DNA from: UBA12202 sp002691725
GTDB taxonomy: Bacteria; Pseudomonadota; Alphaproteobacteria; Puniceispirillales; UBA1172
DNA length: 64,000 nucleotides
Reading direction: 5' to 3'
Assembly (NCBI GenBank): GCA_965660675.1
Contig: CBFIAU010000001.1
Coordinates: 1-64,000, forward strand
The translations under genes and the position numbers were made by a program. Positions within the stretch are counted from its first letter, which is position 1; every line of letters begins with the position of its first letter. This document shows positions 8,160-16,337 of the stretch, in pieces. The notes under the pieces are model-generated. The model did no database searches. It was given only the letters and a program-made list of their open reading frames with translations, and was not told the origin of the DNA.

Positions 8160-9464
8160 ATGCATGTTAATAAATTAATCTGTGCAGCGCTCACCGCATC
8201 GGTAATGATGTCTGGCGCTGCTTATGCTGAATCGCTAACCATTGCCACTGTCAATAATGGTGACATGATCAGGATGCAGGGTCTTACTGACGACTTTACT
8301 GCACAAACTGGTCACACTGTTGAATGGGTAACATTAGAAGAAAACGTTCTGCGTCAGCGTGTAACCACCGATATCAGCACTAAAGGCGGTGCTTTTGATA
8401 TCATGACAATCGGTATGTATGAAACACCGATTTGGGGCAAAAACGGCTGGCTCGTGCCTCTCAATGATCTGAGCGAAGACTATAATGCTGGTGATATCCT
8501 GCCTGCTATGTCTGGTGGTTTGAGCTATAATGGTACACTTTATGCTGCACCATTTTATGGTGAAAGCTCAATGATCATGTATCGCACTGACTTGATGGAA
8601 AAGGCTGGCTTGACTATGCCGAAAGCACCATCATGGTCATTCATTGCTAAAGCCGCGCGTGAAATGACTGATCGCGACAATGACATCAACGGCATCTGCC
8701 TGCGTGGTAAGGCTGGTTGGGGTGAAGGTGGAGCTTTCATCACAGCAATGTCAAACTCATTCGGTGCGCGCTGGTTTGATGAGGACTGGAATGCTCAGTT
8801 CGACACAAGAGAATGGTCAGACACTCTTAACTTCTTCGTCAACATGATGAACGATGCAGGCCCTGCCGGTTATGCAACAAACGGCTTTAACGAAAACCTG
8901 TCATTGTTCCAGCAAGGCAAGTGCGGCATGTGGATTGACGCAACAGTTGCGGCATCTTTTGTGACTAACCCTAACGATTCCACCGTTGCTGATAAGGTTG
9001 GCTTTGCTCTGGCACCTGATAACGGCATGGGCGTTCGCTCAAACTGGTTATGGGCATGGGCATTGGCTATTCCTGCTGGCACGCAGAAAGAAGCTGCTGC
9101 TAAGGAGTTTATCGAATGGGCAACATCAAATGGTTATATTGAGCTGGTTGCATCTAAAGAAGGTTGGGCAAACGTCCCTCCAGGTGCGCGGACTTCACTT
9201 TATGAAAATCCAAACTACAAGAATATCCCGTTTGCACAAATGACATTGGATTCAATCCTGTCAGCTGATCCTAACAACTCAACCGTAGACCCAAGCCCGT
9301 ATGTTGGCATCCAGTTTGCGGCTATTCCGGAGTTTGCGGGTATTGCAACAGACGTTAGCCAAGAGTTCTCTGCAGCCTATGCCGGTCAGCAGAGCGTTGA
9401 AGAAGCCTTGGCAAAGGCACAAGCCTTGACTAATGACGCCATGGAAGCCGCTGGCTACCGTTAA
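8160..9464 (+). CDS. smoE: Sorbitol/mannitol ABC transporter, periplasmic substrate-binding protein
   Basis: Captures a sugar alcohol in the periplasm for the SmoFGK transporter. It is 434 residues, of the family 1 extracellular solute-binding type. Residues 1-23 form a signal peptide (positive start, hydrophobic core, cleavage after AYA). The mature protein opens with SLTIATVNNGDMIRMQGLTDDF, and GAFDIMTIGMYETPIWGKNGW and APFYGESSMIMYRTDLMEKAG are characteristic of the SmoE-type proteins. Polyol specificity rests on the two downstream polyol dehydrogenases. It has its own strong RBS and is followed by a stem-loop terminator, so it is probably made in excess over the permeases. Confidence 0.9.
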   Translation: MHVNKLICAALTASVMMSGAAYAESLTIATVNNGDMIRMQGLTDDFTAQTGHTVEWVTLEENVLRQRVTTDISTKGGAFDIMTIGMYETPIWGKNGWLVPLNDLSEDYNAGDILPAMSGGLSYNGTLYAAPFYGESSMIMYRTDLMEKAGLTMPKAPSWSFIAKAAREMTDRDNDINGICLRGKAGWGEGGAFITAMSNSFGARWFDEDWNAQFDTREWSDTLNFFVNMMNDAGPAGYATNGFNENLSLFQQGKCGMWIDATVAASFVTNPNDSTVADKVGFALAPDNGMGVRSNWLWAWALAIPAGTQKEAAAKEFIEWATSNGYIELVASKEGWANVPPGARTSLYENPNYKNIPFAQMTLDSILSADPNNSTVDPSPYVGIQFAAIPEFAGIATDVSQEFSAAYAGQQSVEEALAKAQALTNDAMEAAGYR

Positions 9465-9479
9465 GATATCATACCATTG

Positions 9480-9513
9480 GAGGGCGATTTTATGATCGCC
9501 CTCTGTTTTTTCT
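9480..9513 (+). terminator. Stem-loop terminator/attenuator after smoE
   Basis: Perfect 9-bp stem GAGGGCGAT (9480-9488) / ATCGCCCTC (9495-9503), a 6-nt loop, then TGTTTTTTC. It lies between smoE and the permease genes. Partial readthrough would give the usual excess of binding protein over membrane components. Confidence 0.85.
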
Positions 9514-9538
9514 CATGAACCTTTTTTTATTTGATGTG

Positions 9539-9592
9539 TTCAAGGGGCTCAAGGAACTCAAGGGGCCCAAGGGTCTCAAGGGGCTAAGGGGG
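9539..9592 (+). repeat. Six tandem copies of a 9-bp Shine-Dalgarno-like repeat before smoF
   Basis: Units are TTCAAGGGG, CTCAAGGAA, CTCAAGGGG, CCCAAGGGT, CTCAAGGGG and CTAAGGGGG at 9539-9592. Consensus CTCAAGGGG. Every unit carries an AAGG purine core resembling an anti-16S sequence, and the last runs into GGGGGGAAG, the presumed smoF RBS, 11-15 nt before the ATG at 9606. Array length could vary by slippage. Confidence 0.9.
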
Positions 9593-9605
9593 GAAGTTTA
9601 GCAAC

Positions 9606-10472
9606 ATGGCAACACAACATTCTCGCTCTATCGCTCGAATGATGATGGCACCAGCAACGACATTATTGCTGGGCTGGATGCTGGTTCCTTTGGCTATGAC
9701 GCTATACTTTTCTTTCAAAAAATATTTACCGCTACGAGGTGGTGATCTTGGCTGGGTTGGTTTTGATAACTATGTCCGGTTTATTTCATCAAGTTCATTT
9801 TGGCCCGCTGTCGCCACAACCTTAATGATTGTTGGCGGTGTTTTGATCATCACTGTTGTGTTGGGGATTTTATTAGCGCTCTTGCTCGATCAGCCAATCT
9901 GGGGGCAAGGCGTTGTTCGCATCTTGGTTATCGCGCCATTCTTTGTCATGCCTACGGTTTCTGGCCTTGTCTGGAAAAATATGTTCATGGACCCTGTGAA
10001 TGGCTTTTTTGCTCATATTTGGCGGTTTTTTGGGGCTGAGCCGATACAATGGTTAAGCCAAGCGTCGATGCCATCTTTAGTGATGATTATCAGTTGGCAA
10101 TGGTTGCCTTTTGCGACATTGATCCTTTTGACGGCGATCCAATCCCTTGATTCCGAACAGATTGAGGCCGCCGAAATGGATGGCGCGAAACCATTTGGCC
10201 GGTTCATTCATATTATCCTGCCGCATTTAGCCCGTGCTATCACTGTTGTTGTATTGATCCAAACCATATTTTTGTTATCAATTTTTGCCGAAATTTTTGT
10301 CACCACAGCAGGCGCATTTGGCACCAAAACTCTGACCTATCTGATTTTCCAGAGAGTGCTGGAAAGTCAAAATGTTGGGCTAGGTTCAGCTGGCGGTGTT
10401 TATGCCATTATTCTAGCCAATATCATTGCGATCTTTTTGATCCGCATCGTTGGCAAGAATTTGGATCGATGA
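9606..10472 (+). CDS. smoF: Sorbitol/mannitol ABC transporter permease
   Basis: One of two inner-membrane channel subunits of the polyol transporter; 288 residues, MalF-type family. Hydrophobic segments start at about residue 15 (TTLLLGWMLVPLAMTLYFSF) with five more following. The cytoplasmic EAA loop that docks on the ATPase reads EAAEMDGAKPFGRFIHIILP. It begins after the 9-bp repeat array and its G-rich RBS and is followed 10 nt later by smoG. Confidence 0.92.
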   Translation: MATQHSRSIARMMMAPATTLLLGWMLVPLAMTLYFSFKKYLPLRGGDLGWVGFDNYVRFISSSSFWPAVATTLMIVGGVLIITVVLGILLALLLDQPIWGQGVVRILVIAPFFVMPTVSGLVWKNMFMDPVNGFFAHIWRFFGAEPIQWLSQASMPSLVMIISWQWLPFATLILLTAIQSLDSEQIEAAEMDGAKPFGRFIHIILPHLARAITVVVLIQTIFLLSIFAEIFVTTAGAFGTKTLTYLIFQRVLESQNVGLGSAGGVYAIILANIIAIFLIRIVGKNLDR

Positions 10473-10482
10473 GGAGATGTAG

Positions 10483-11313
10483 ATGGCTCGTAAAGTAACT
10501 TCTCAGCGTAAAACTTTTAATACTATTCTTGCCTGGATTGTCGGTCTTATCATTTTCTTTCCGATCTTGTGGATTATGGTGCTATCACTCAAAACCGAAG
10601 GTGATGCCATCAAAACCCCGCTTCAAGTCTTAACATCGGCCTGGACGCTTGAAAGCTATGCTGTTGTTCAAGATCGGTCAGATTACTTTAAGCATTTTTC
10701 CAATTCCGTAATTATTGCGCTCGGCTCTACGCTTTTAGGGGTTCTGATTGCCATTCCAGCGGCATGGTCAATGGCTTTTGTGCCATCAAAACGGACGCGC
10801 GGGATTTTGATGTGGATGCTTTCGACAAAAATGTTGCCGGCGGTTGGGGTGCTGTATCCGATTTACCTGATCTTTATTGAGCTGGGCATTTTGGATAGCC
10901 GAATTGGGCTGGTTATTGTGATCATGCTTATCAACCTGCCGATCATCATTTGGATGCTTTACACATATTTTAGGGAAATTCCTGGTGAGATTTTGGAAGC
11001 GGCGCGAATGGATGGCGCCAATCTGCGGGCTGAATTGATTTATGTCCTGACGCCAATGGCAATTCCGGGGATTGCCTCAACGATTTTGCTAAATGTCATT
11101 CTGGCTTGGAATGAGGCCTTCTGGACGCTTAACTTAACTGCCGCTAAAGCGGCGCCATTAACGGCATTTATCGCCAGTTATTCTAGTCCCGAAGGGCTTT
11201 TCTATGCTAAACTCAGCGCTGCTTCGGTGATGGCAATTACCCCAATCTTGATCATGGGTTGGTTCAGCCAAAAACAGCTTGTTCGCGGCTTAACATTCGG
11301 CGCTGTTAAATAA
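10483..11313 (+). CDS. smoG: Sorbitol/mannitol ABC transporter permease
   Basis: Second channel subunit, MalG-type, 276 residues, about six membrane segments (first near residues 14-34). The EAA loop is EAARMDGANLRAELIYVLTP with the conserved Gly. A GAGGAG ribosome-binding site precedes the ATG by 6 nt, and smoK follows after 10 nt. It pairs with SmoF to form the heterodimeric pore. Confidence 0.92.
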   Translation: MARKVTSQRKTFNTILAWIVGLIIFFPILWIMVLSLKTEGDAIKTPLQVLTSAWTLESYAVVQDRSDYFKHFSNSVIIALGSTLLGVLIAIPAAWSMAFVPSKRTRGILMWMLSTKMLPAVGVLYPIYLIFIELGILDSRIGLVIVIMLINLPIIIWMLYTYFREIPGEILEAARMDGANLRAELIYVLTPMAIPGIASTILLNVILAWNEAFWTLNLTAAKAAPLTAFIASYSSPEGLFYAKLSAASVMAITPILIMGWFSQKQLVRGLTFGAVK

Positions 11314-11323
11314 GGGGGTAGGC

Positions 11324-12328
11324 ATGAAACAGATACAGCTAAAAAAAGTATCGAAGCGCTTTGATGATGTGGAAGTCATCTCGTCACTTGATCTGGACAT
11401 TGAGGATGGTGAGTTTATTGTCTTTGTTGGCCCATCAGGATGTGGAAAATCAACACTCCTTAGATTGATCGCAGGGCTGGAAGATGTCACAAGCGGCCAG
11501 ATTCTGATTAATGGCGAAGATTTCACCAATATCCCACCTGCTAATCGGCGGCTGGCAATGGTCTTTCAATCCTATGCGCTTTATCCGCATATGTCGGTTC
11601 GCAATAACATTGCTTTCCCGTTGAAGATGGCAGGGATGGATAAAGCAGAACGCGAAAAGCGCGTTAATGATGCAGCGAAAATCCTTAACCTCACTGAATA
11701 TCTTGATCGCCGCCCCGGACAGCTTTCAGGCGGTCAGCGTCAGCGCGTTGCTATTGGCCGTGCCATTGTTCGTGAGCCTACCGCGTTTATGTTTGATGAG
11801 CCTTTATCAAATCTTGATGCTGCCCTTCGTGTTGGTATGCGGCTTGAGATCAGCGAGCTGCATAAGCGGCTCGAAACAACGATGATTTATGTTACCCATG
11901 ACCAGGTGGAAGCCATGACCATGGCGGATAAAATCGTTGTCTTGCAAGCCGGCATTATTGAGCAAGTCGGCTCCCCAATGGAATTATATCATAGCCCTCG
12001 AAATATCTTTGTTGCGGGGTTCATAGGCTCACCAAAGATGAACATTATAACCGGCAGTGAAGCCAAAAAATATGCCGCGCATAGTATTGGTGTTCGTCCG
12101 GAGCATATTGATATATCAACTAAATCTGGTGATTGGGAAGGAACGGTCGGAGTGTCTGAACATCTTGGCTCTGATACGTTTTTCCATATTAATTGCCCTG
12201 CCTTTGCCGAAACGCTAACGGTGCGGGCTAGCGGTGAGATGGACCTGCCCTATGGTAGTAAAGTGTATTTGAAACCTGATCTAGCCAATCTGCATAAGTT
12301 TGACGAAAACGGGTTGAGGATTGAATGA
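11324..12328 (+). CDS. smoK: Polyol ABC transporter ATP-binding protein (UgpC/MalK type)
   Basis: Hydrolyses ATP to power polyol import. It is 334 residues. Walker A GPSGCGKST is at about 36-44, the signature LSGGQRQRVAIGRA near 134-147, Walker B FMFDEPLSNLD near 154-164, and the switch His in YVTHD. A C-terminal TOBE/OB-type regulatory domain (SIGVRPEHIDI onward) is typical of the CUT1 MalK/UgpC subfamily. Its last 4 nt overlap the start of smoS. Confidence 0.94.
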   Translation: MKQIQLKKVSKRFDDVEVISSLDLDIEDGEFIVFVGPSGCGKSTLLRLIAGLEDVTSGQILINGEDFTNIPPANRRLAMVFQSYALYPHMSVRNNIAFPLKMAGMDKAEREKRVNDAAKILNLTEYLDRRPGQLSGGQRQRVAIGRAIVREPTAFMFDEPLSNLDAALRVGMRLEISELHKRLETTMIYVTHDQVEAMTMADKIVVLQAGIIEQVGSPMELYHSPRNIFVAGFIGSPKMNIITGSEAKKYAAHSIGVRPEHIDISTKSGDWEGTVGVSEHLGSDTFFHINCPAFAETLTVRASGEMDLPYGSKVYLKPDLANLHKFDENGLRIE

Positions 12329-13098
12329 CGCGATTGGCTGGAAAATCTGCCCTGATCACAGGCGCGGGACGCGGCATTGGTCGTCATTTTGCTGAGGAAT
12401 ATGTGCGGCAAGGGGCGCGTGTGGCGATCGCTGATATTGACATTGATAACGCCAAGATTGCCGCAAATAGCATCGGGGATGAGGCCATAGCCATCAATAT
12501 GGATGTGACCAAACAGGACAGCATTGATGAAGGTGTTGATCAGGTTATTTCGGCGTTTGGCGGGATTGATATTCTGGTCAATAATGCCGCTGTTTTCACC
12601 GCCTCACCGCTTATAGACATTGACCGCGATGACTTTCAGCAGGTGTTTGATATCAATGTTGCGGGAACATTATTTACCATGCAAGCGGTTGCCAAGCATA
12701 TGATTGATAGCAAGCGTCGCGGCAAGATTATCAATATGGCAAGCCAGGCAGGCCGCCGAGGGGAAGCGCTGGTTGCTGTCTATTGCGCGACAAAAGCAGC
12801 TGTGATCTCATTGACGCAATCGGCCGGGCTAAATCTGATCAAGCATGGCATTAATGTCAACGCGATTGCCCCAGGGGTTGTCGATGGGGAGCATTGGGAT
12901 GGTGTCGATGCGTTTTTTGCCAAATATGAGAACAAAACACCCGGACAGAAAAAGCAAGAAGTCAGTAATGCCGTGCCTTATGGGCGTATGGGCAAACCTG
13001 AAGATCTCTCTGGAATGGCTGTATTTCTAGCCAGCGGTGATGCCGATTATATCGTCGCACAAACCTATAATGTCGATGGCGGACAATGGATGAGTTAA
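12325..13098 (+). CDS. smoS: Sorbitol dehydrogenase (short-chain dehydrogenase/reductase)
   Basis: Probably oxidises D-sorbitol (glucitol) to D-fructose, or galactitol/L-iditol to the corresponding ketose, with NAD+. It is 257 residues, a classical SDR: cofactor motif TGAGRGIG at 12-19, Asp37/Asp39 favouring NAD, NNAA at 86-89, and catalytic Ser140, Tyr153 and Lys157 (YCATK). It overlaps smoK by 4 nt (ATGA) and its stop TAA shares its last A with the ATG of mtlK. The context and strong resemblance to SmoS make the assignment likely, though SDR specificity is only inferred. Confidence 0.9.
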   Translation: MTRLAGKSALITGAGRGIGRHFAEEYVRQGARVAIADIDIDNAKIAANSIGDEAIAINMDVTKQDSIDEGVDQVISAFGGIDILVNNAAVFTASPLIDIDRDDFQQVFDINVAGTLFTMQAVAKHMIDSKRRGKIINMASQAGRRGEALVAVYCATKAAVISLTQSAGLNLIKHGINVNAIAPGVVDGEHWDGVDAFFAKYENKTPGQKKQEVSNAVPYGRMGKPEDLSGMAVFLASGDADYIVAQTYNVDGGQWMS

Positions 13099-14612
13099 TG
13101 CGTGTTTCACCAGTTTCAGCAAGTCTTTTGCCACTTTCAAATGATACCATTTCAGCGATGCCAGCGGCGGTTAGTGTTCCACAATATGATCGGAGCAAGC
13201 TGACGTCGGGTATTGTTCATATTGGTGTTGGTAATTTTCATCGCGCTCATCTTGCGTGGTATATGCACCGCTTAATGCAGCAAGGCAAGGCGCTTGACTG
13301 GGCGATTATTGGTGCTGGTGTTCGTGATAATGATAAAGCCATGCGCGAAAAACTGCTCAAGCAAGATGGCCTGACGACATTAATTGAGCTTGATCCTGAT
13401 AGCAAACAGAGCATGGAAATCATAGGGTCGATGATTGACTACCTCCCCGTTGAAAATGATAACCAAGCCTTGATTGCAATGTTGGCGACGCCGCAAATCC
13501 GCATTGTCTCGACTACCATCACCGAAGGCGGCTACTACCTTGACCCTGTTCATAATGGGCTTGATATCAGCCATCCTGATATCCGTCATGATGCGGAAAA
13601 CCCAAGCCGCCCACGCACGGCATTTGGGGCGATGGTGGCGGCGTTGCGGATCAGGCGTGATCAAGGCATAGGGCCATTTACGGGTCTGTGTTGTGATAAT
13701 CTGCAAGGCAATGGCGCAATTTTGCGGCAGACGGTTGTTGGTCTGGCGCGCTTGAGTGATGGTGAGCTGGCGGACTGGATTGATGAGTATTGCTCTTTTC
13801 CCGTGTCAATGGTCGATTGCATTGTGCCAGCAACAGGCTCATCTGAACTGGCTTGCGTTCATGCGATTGGTATTGATGATCAAGCGCCGGTCACGCATGA
13901 GCCGTTTCGGCAATGGGTTATTGAAGATGCATTTTGTGCTGGGCGGCCAGAATGGGACATTGTCGGGGCTGAGTTCTCGGATGTTGTGCATCTCCATGAA
14001 GCGCAAAAAATTCGTATTCTCAATGGCGGTCATCAAGTCCTGGCCAATATTGCAGAAATAATGAGTGTTGATACAATTTCTGAGGCAATATCTCACCCGT
14101 TGATCCATGCGATGTTCTATAAAGTGCAGACAGAGGAGATTATCCCTCATGTCACGCCACTGGCTGGGATGTCTGTGTTGGACTATCTTGATGTAATCAA
14201 TCAGCGATTTGCCAATCCTGCGATTATTGATACGGTGCGGCGTGTTGCCTTTGATGGCGTGGCGCGGCATGTTGGCTTTATTCTGCCGACAATCCGCGAT
14301 TGCCTAAAGGCTGGCATTTCAGTTGATGGGTTGGCGTTGGTGGAAGCGGCATGGGCGCGGATGTGCCTGGGCATCAGAGAAGATGGCAGTAAAATTGAGG
14401 CCAATGACCCGTCATGGGATATGCTGAAAAAACAAGCAGAATTAGCCCAGGAACGGCCTCTGGCTTGGCTTGAAATGCAATCCATTTATGGCAATCTGAT
14501 CGAAGATGAGCGGTTTACAGATGCCTTTGAACGCTGGCTGTCGCGGATATATCAAGATGGCATGGAAGCCACTTTACGTCACTATTTGGGGGAAATATCG
14601 CTGGCATCCTAG
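13098..14612 (+). CDS. mtlK: Mannitol 2-dehydrogenase (polyol-specific long-chain dehydrogenase)
   Basis: Oxidises D-mannitol (and often D-arabinitol) to the 2-keto sugar with NAD+; the product here is fructose for the fructokinase. It is 504 residues from ATG 13098, which overlaps the smoS stop as TAATG; an in-frame ATG at 13086 adds four residues. The N-terminal Rossmann start IVHIGVGNFHRAHLAWYM is present, as is the catalytic set KIRILNGGH (Lys304, Asn309, His312). The family signature normally reads V-D-R-[IV]-x-P, but here it is SMVDCIVP, with Cys241 where Arg is expected. The rest of the protein looks intact. Confidence 0.93.
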   Translation: MRVSPVSASLLPLSNDTISAMPAAVSVPQYDRSKLTSGIVHIGVGNFHRAHLAWYMHRLMQQGKALDWAIIGAGVRDNDKAMREKLLKQDGLTTLIELDPDSKQSMEIIGSMIDYLPVENDNQALIAMLATPQIRIVSTTITEGGYYLDPVHNGLDISHPDIRHDAENPSRPRTAFGAMVAALRIRRDQGIGPFTGLCCDNLQGNGAILRQTVVGLARLSDGELADWIDEYCSFPVSMVDCIVPATGSSELACVHAIGIDDQAPVTHEPFRQWVIEDAFCAGRPEWDIVGAEFSDVVHLHEAQKIRILNGGHQVLANIAEIMSVDTISEAISHPLIHAMFYKVQTEEIIPHVTPLAGMSVLDYLDVINQRFANPAIIDTVRRVAFDGVARHVGFILPTIRDCLKAGISVDGLALVEAAWARMCLGIREDGSKIEANDPSWDMLKKQAELAQERPLAWLEMQSIYGNLIEDERFTDAFERWLSRIYQDGMEATLRHYLGEISLAS

Positions 14613-14637
14613 TGCTATGGGTGAAGCCTCTCACATA

Positions 14638-15504
14638 TCAGTTATCATTGCCTTCTTGTTGGGCGAAAAATGATGTGGCTTTTGGCACAGCCGGCAAAGC
14701 CATATCATAGGTTGAACAGCGGACGCGGCCTGAAACTTCTCCCCTCACCAGCTCATGCGTATAGCGGCTCGGCAGATGATTTTGACTTAACTCAATCGCG
14801 TCCTCAGCGTAATAGGTGGTGATATAGAGCGTCCTCGGCTCGTCAGATAAATTAGCCGTTGAGCCGTGCAGCAAGCTCGCATGCATCATGCATACTGAAC
14901 CAGCTTTGCCTGTGCATGAAACAATCTCCGCTTTATGCTCAGCAACGATAGCGGGGTCTACCGCTCCCGTAAATACGCCATCATGCCAATGCGAATATAA
15001 CGGGCCTTTATGACTGCCGGGAATAACCTCAAGCGGGCCGTTTTCAAGCGTCACATCATCCAAAAACAACAAACAGGTGATAATGTCATCATTGGTCATT
15101 GGCTGAAACGGAAAATCCTGATGCCATTTGACCTCCGTTTTGGAACCGGGTTGTTTGGAATTAACCTTGCCGTGATGAAAGCGCAGTGACGGCCCGATCA
15201 GCTCCGCGCAATAATCAACCGTCCGTGCCTCACGCATGATGGCGGCATAAATATCTGAAACTTCTTCAGGTGATTGGACACGGCGAAGCGCTGGCGCCTC
15301 AGCATTATGGCCGGGCTGAAGATCAAAGCGCGCGCGCCCATCCATCGTCTCACCATAATCATCTTCATGAGCGCGGCTTTCCTCAACCCATGATGCGAAT
15401 ACCTGTCTTAACTGATTGAGCTGATTATCGGTAACCGCGTTTTCTAAAACGATCACACCATCTGTCCAGAATTGATCTTTTTGTGCTTCTGATAAATAGG
15501 CCAT
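14638..15504 (-). CDS. Phytanoyl-CoA dioxygenase (PhyH) family Fe(II)/2-oxoglutarate oxygenase
   Basis: A 288-residue non-haem iron oxygenase. The iron facial triad is visible as H128-x-D130 (WHQDFPFQ) and His213 (LLHGS), with Arg224 placed to bind 2-oxoglutarate; ENGPLEVIPGSHKG is the usual family loop. Members act on varied substrates (phytanoyl-CoA, ectoine, phosphonates, natural products), so the substrate is unknown. ATG at 15504 (MAYLSEAQK) is preferred over ATG 15516. It converges on mtlK with only 25 bp between stops, so it is probably not part of the polyol operon. Confidence 0.85.
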   Translation of the reverse strand: MAYLSEAQKDQFWTDGVIVLENAVTDNQLNQLRQVFASWVEESRAHEDDYGETMDGRARFDLQPGHNAEAPALRRVQSPEEVSDIYAAIMREARTVDYCAELIGPSLRFHHGKVNSKQPGSKTEVKWHQDFPFQPMTNDDIITCLLFLDDVTLENGPLEVIPGSHKGPLYSHWHDGVFTGAVDPAIVAEHKAEIVSCTGKAGSVCMMHASLLHGSTANLSDEPRTLYITTYYAEDAIELSQNHLPSRYTHELVRGEVSGRVRCSTYDMALPAVPKATSFFAQQEGNDN

Positions 15505-15679
15505 GTGACATCTCATTATGCTTGGATATGGAATACATCAATCATCATCCTAATAGCAATTTTTGATCAATGTCTACTGCCAAAACACACGCAAAAATCA
15601 GTTATGATGGCATTATCCAAGGGGTAATTCTTTCCTCAGATTGCCTGGCTTTACCCTGCAACCAGGTAAGAAAATGTGA

Positions 15680-15796
15680 GGCAAGAGGACGCCAAAGGGC
15701 GAAACTGAAGCTCAAGCTAACCTAGAGCTGTTGTATGAACATGGTTTGGGCGTATCAGAGGATGAGTCGGCGCTTCAGGTGATTTGGTGCGAGTGA
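15680..15796 (+). pseudogene. Decayed Sel1-repeat protein fragment
   Basis: Between a TGA at 15677 and a TGA at 15794 this frame reads KGETEAQANLELLYEHG followed by LGVSEDESALQVIWCE. That matches one Sel1/TPR-like repeat (consensus AxAQxxLGxxYxxGxGVxxDxxxAxxWY). No start codon or RBS precedes it and the next repeat is frameshifted. It is a relic of a Sel1-repeat protein gene. The surrounding 15517-15888 has nothing else I can support. Confidence 0.55.
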
Positions 15797-15888
15797 ACTG
15801 ATAAACGTAATGCCTTCAATAATGGTATCAGGAGGCGATATTGCTCAAGCGAGTATAGATCCCCTAGGCTCAGATAGGAGAATTTCCA

Positions 15889-16329
15889 ATGAAATATCTT
15901 ATGGCTATTGTTTTCATTTTGTTGACCTCGAATATAGTATCTGCAAATTCACACTATGCACACTATGAATGTCGATCGGATAATCAGAACTTTGGACATT
16001 ATTCTCCGGATGAATTGAGGCCGCACCGTATTCCGGAAAGTGACTAGGATCCAGCCAAAATAATCTTGCAGCAGAATTTCAGATTTATAGACCCGGACTC
16101 GCTCACTTGGATGGCTCTTAAAGGATTTTCAAGTGATGGCGCAACCATCCCACGGTATGCTTGGTGGTTCATTGGAACCCCTCTCTCAGGCCGTTATGTA
16201 GATGAATATTCAACTGGCAAGATGCGGCGCGACTAGTGGGATGATAACCAGCAAGCCTACACCAGATACCTCCAATGACTAGGCCAGATCACTAAATGTC
16301 TAACCCTATTCACACAGGGTCTGAGATGA
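15889..16329 (+). pseudogene. DUF1353-family pseudogene with three in-frame stop codons
   Basis: A good RBS (AGGAG 15876-15880) precedes ATG 15889 and an apparent signal peptide (MKYLMAIVFILLTSNIVSA). The frame hits TAG at 16045 after 52 codons, but the same frame continues with FRFIDPDSLTWMALKGF, SSDGATIPRYAWWFIGTPLSG and, after a second TAG (16234), WDDNQQAYTRYLQ, then TGA (16276) and LGQITKCLTLFTQGLR, ending at TGA 16327. The order (DP.G..W..P.G...DGASIPR..W..IG.P..G.Y, then RR..W.D..Q.FY) is that of DUF1353 proteins. The usual HDYYC segment is missing. Intact frame but repeated nonsense and a deletion argue for a dead gene; the 52-residue N-terminal peptide could still be made and secreted. 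Confidence 0.7.
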
Positions 16330-16337
16330 TGCAATTA

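Noticed and set aside
9534..9587. A 17-codon mini-ORF through the 9-bp repeats containing five AGG Arg codons, as a possible leader peptide
   Set aside because: There is no Shine-Dalgarno sequence before its ATG, and the AGG codons are a by-product of the repeat phase.
15643..15666. CCTGG...CCAGG hairpin upstream of the Sel1 relic as an attachment site or terminator
   Set aside because: The stem is only 5 bp, has no U-tract, and no integrase or flanking duplicate is present.
15889..16329. Stop-codon recoding or readthrough (two GAC-TAG contexts) in the DUF1353 frame
   Set aside because: The other genes in the window end in TAA, TAG and TGA normally, and the frame also has a TGA and a missing conserved segment. 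Decay is simpler.
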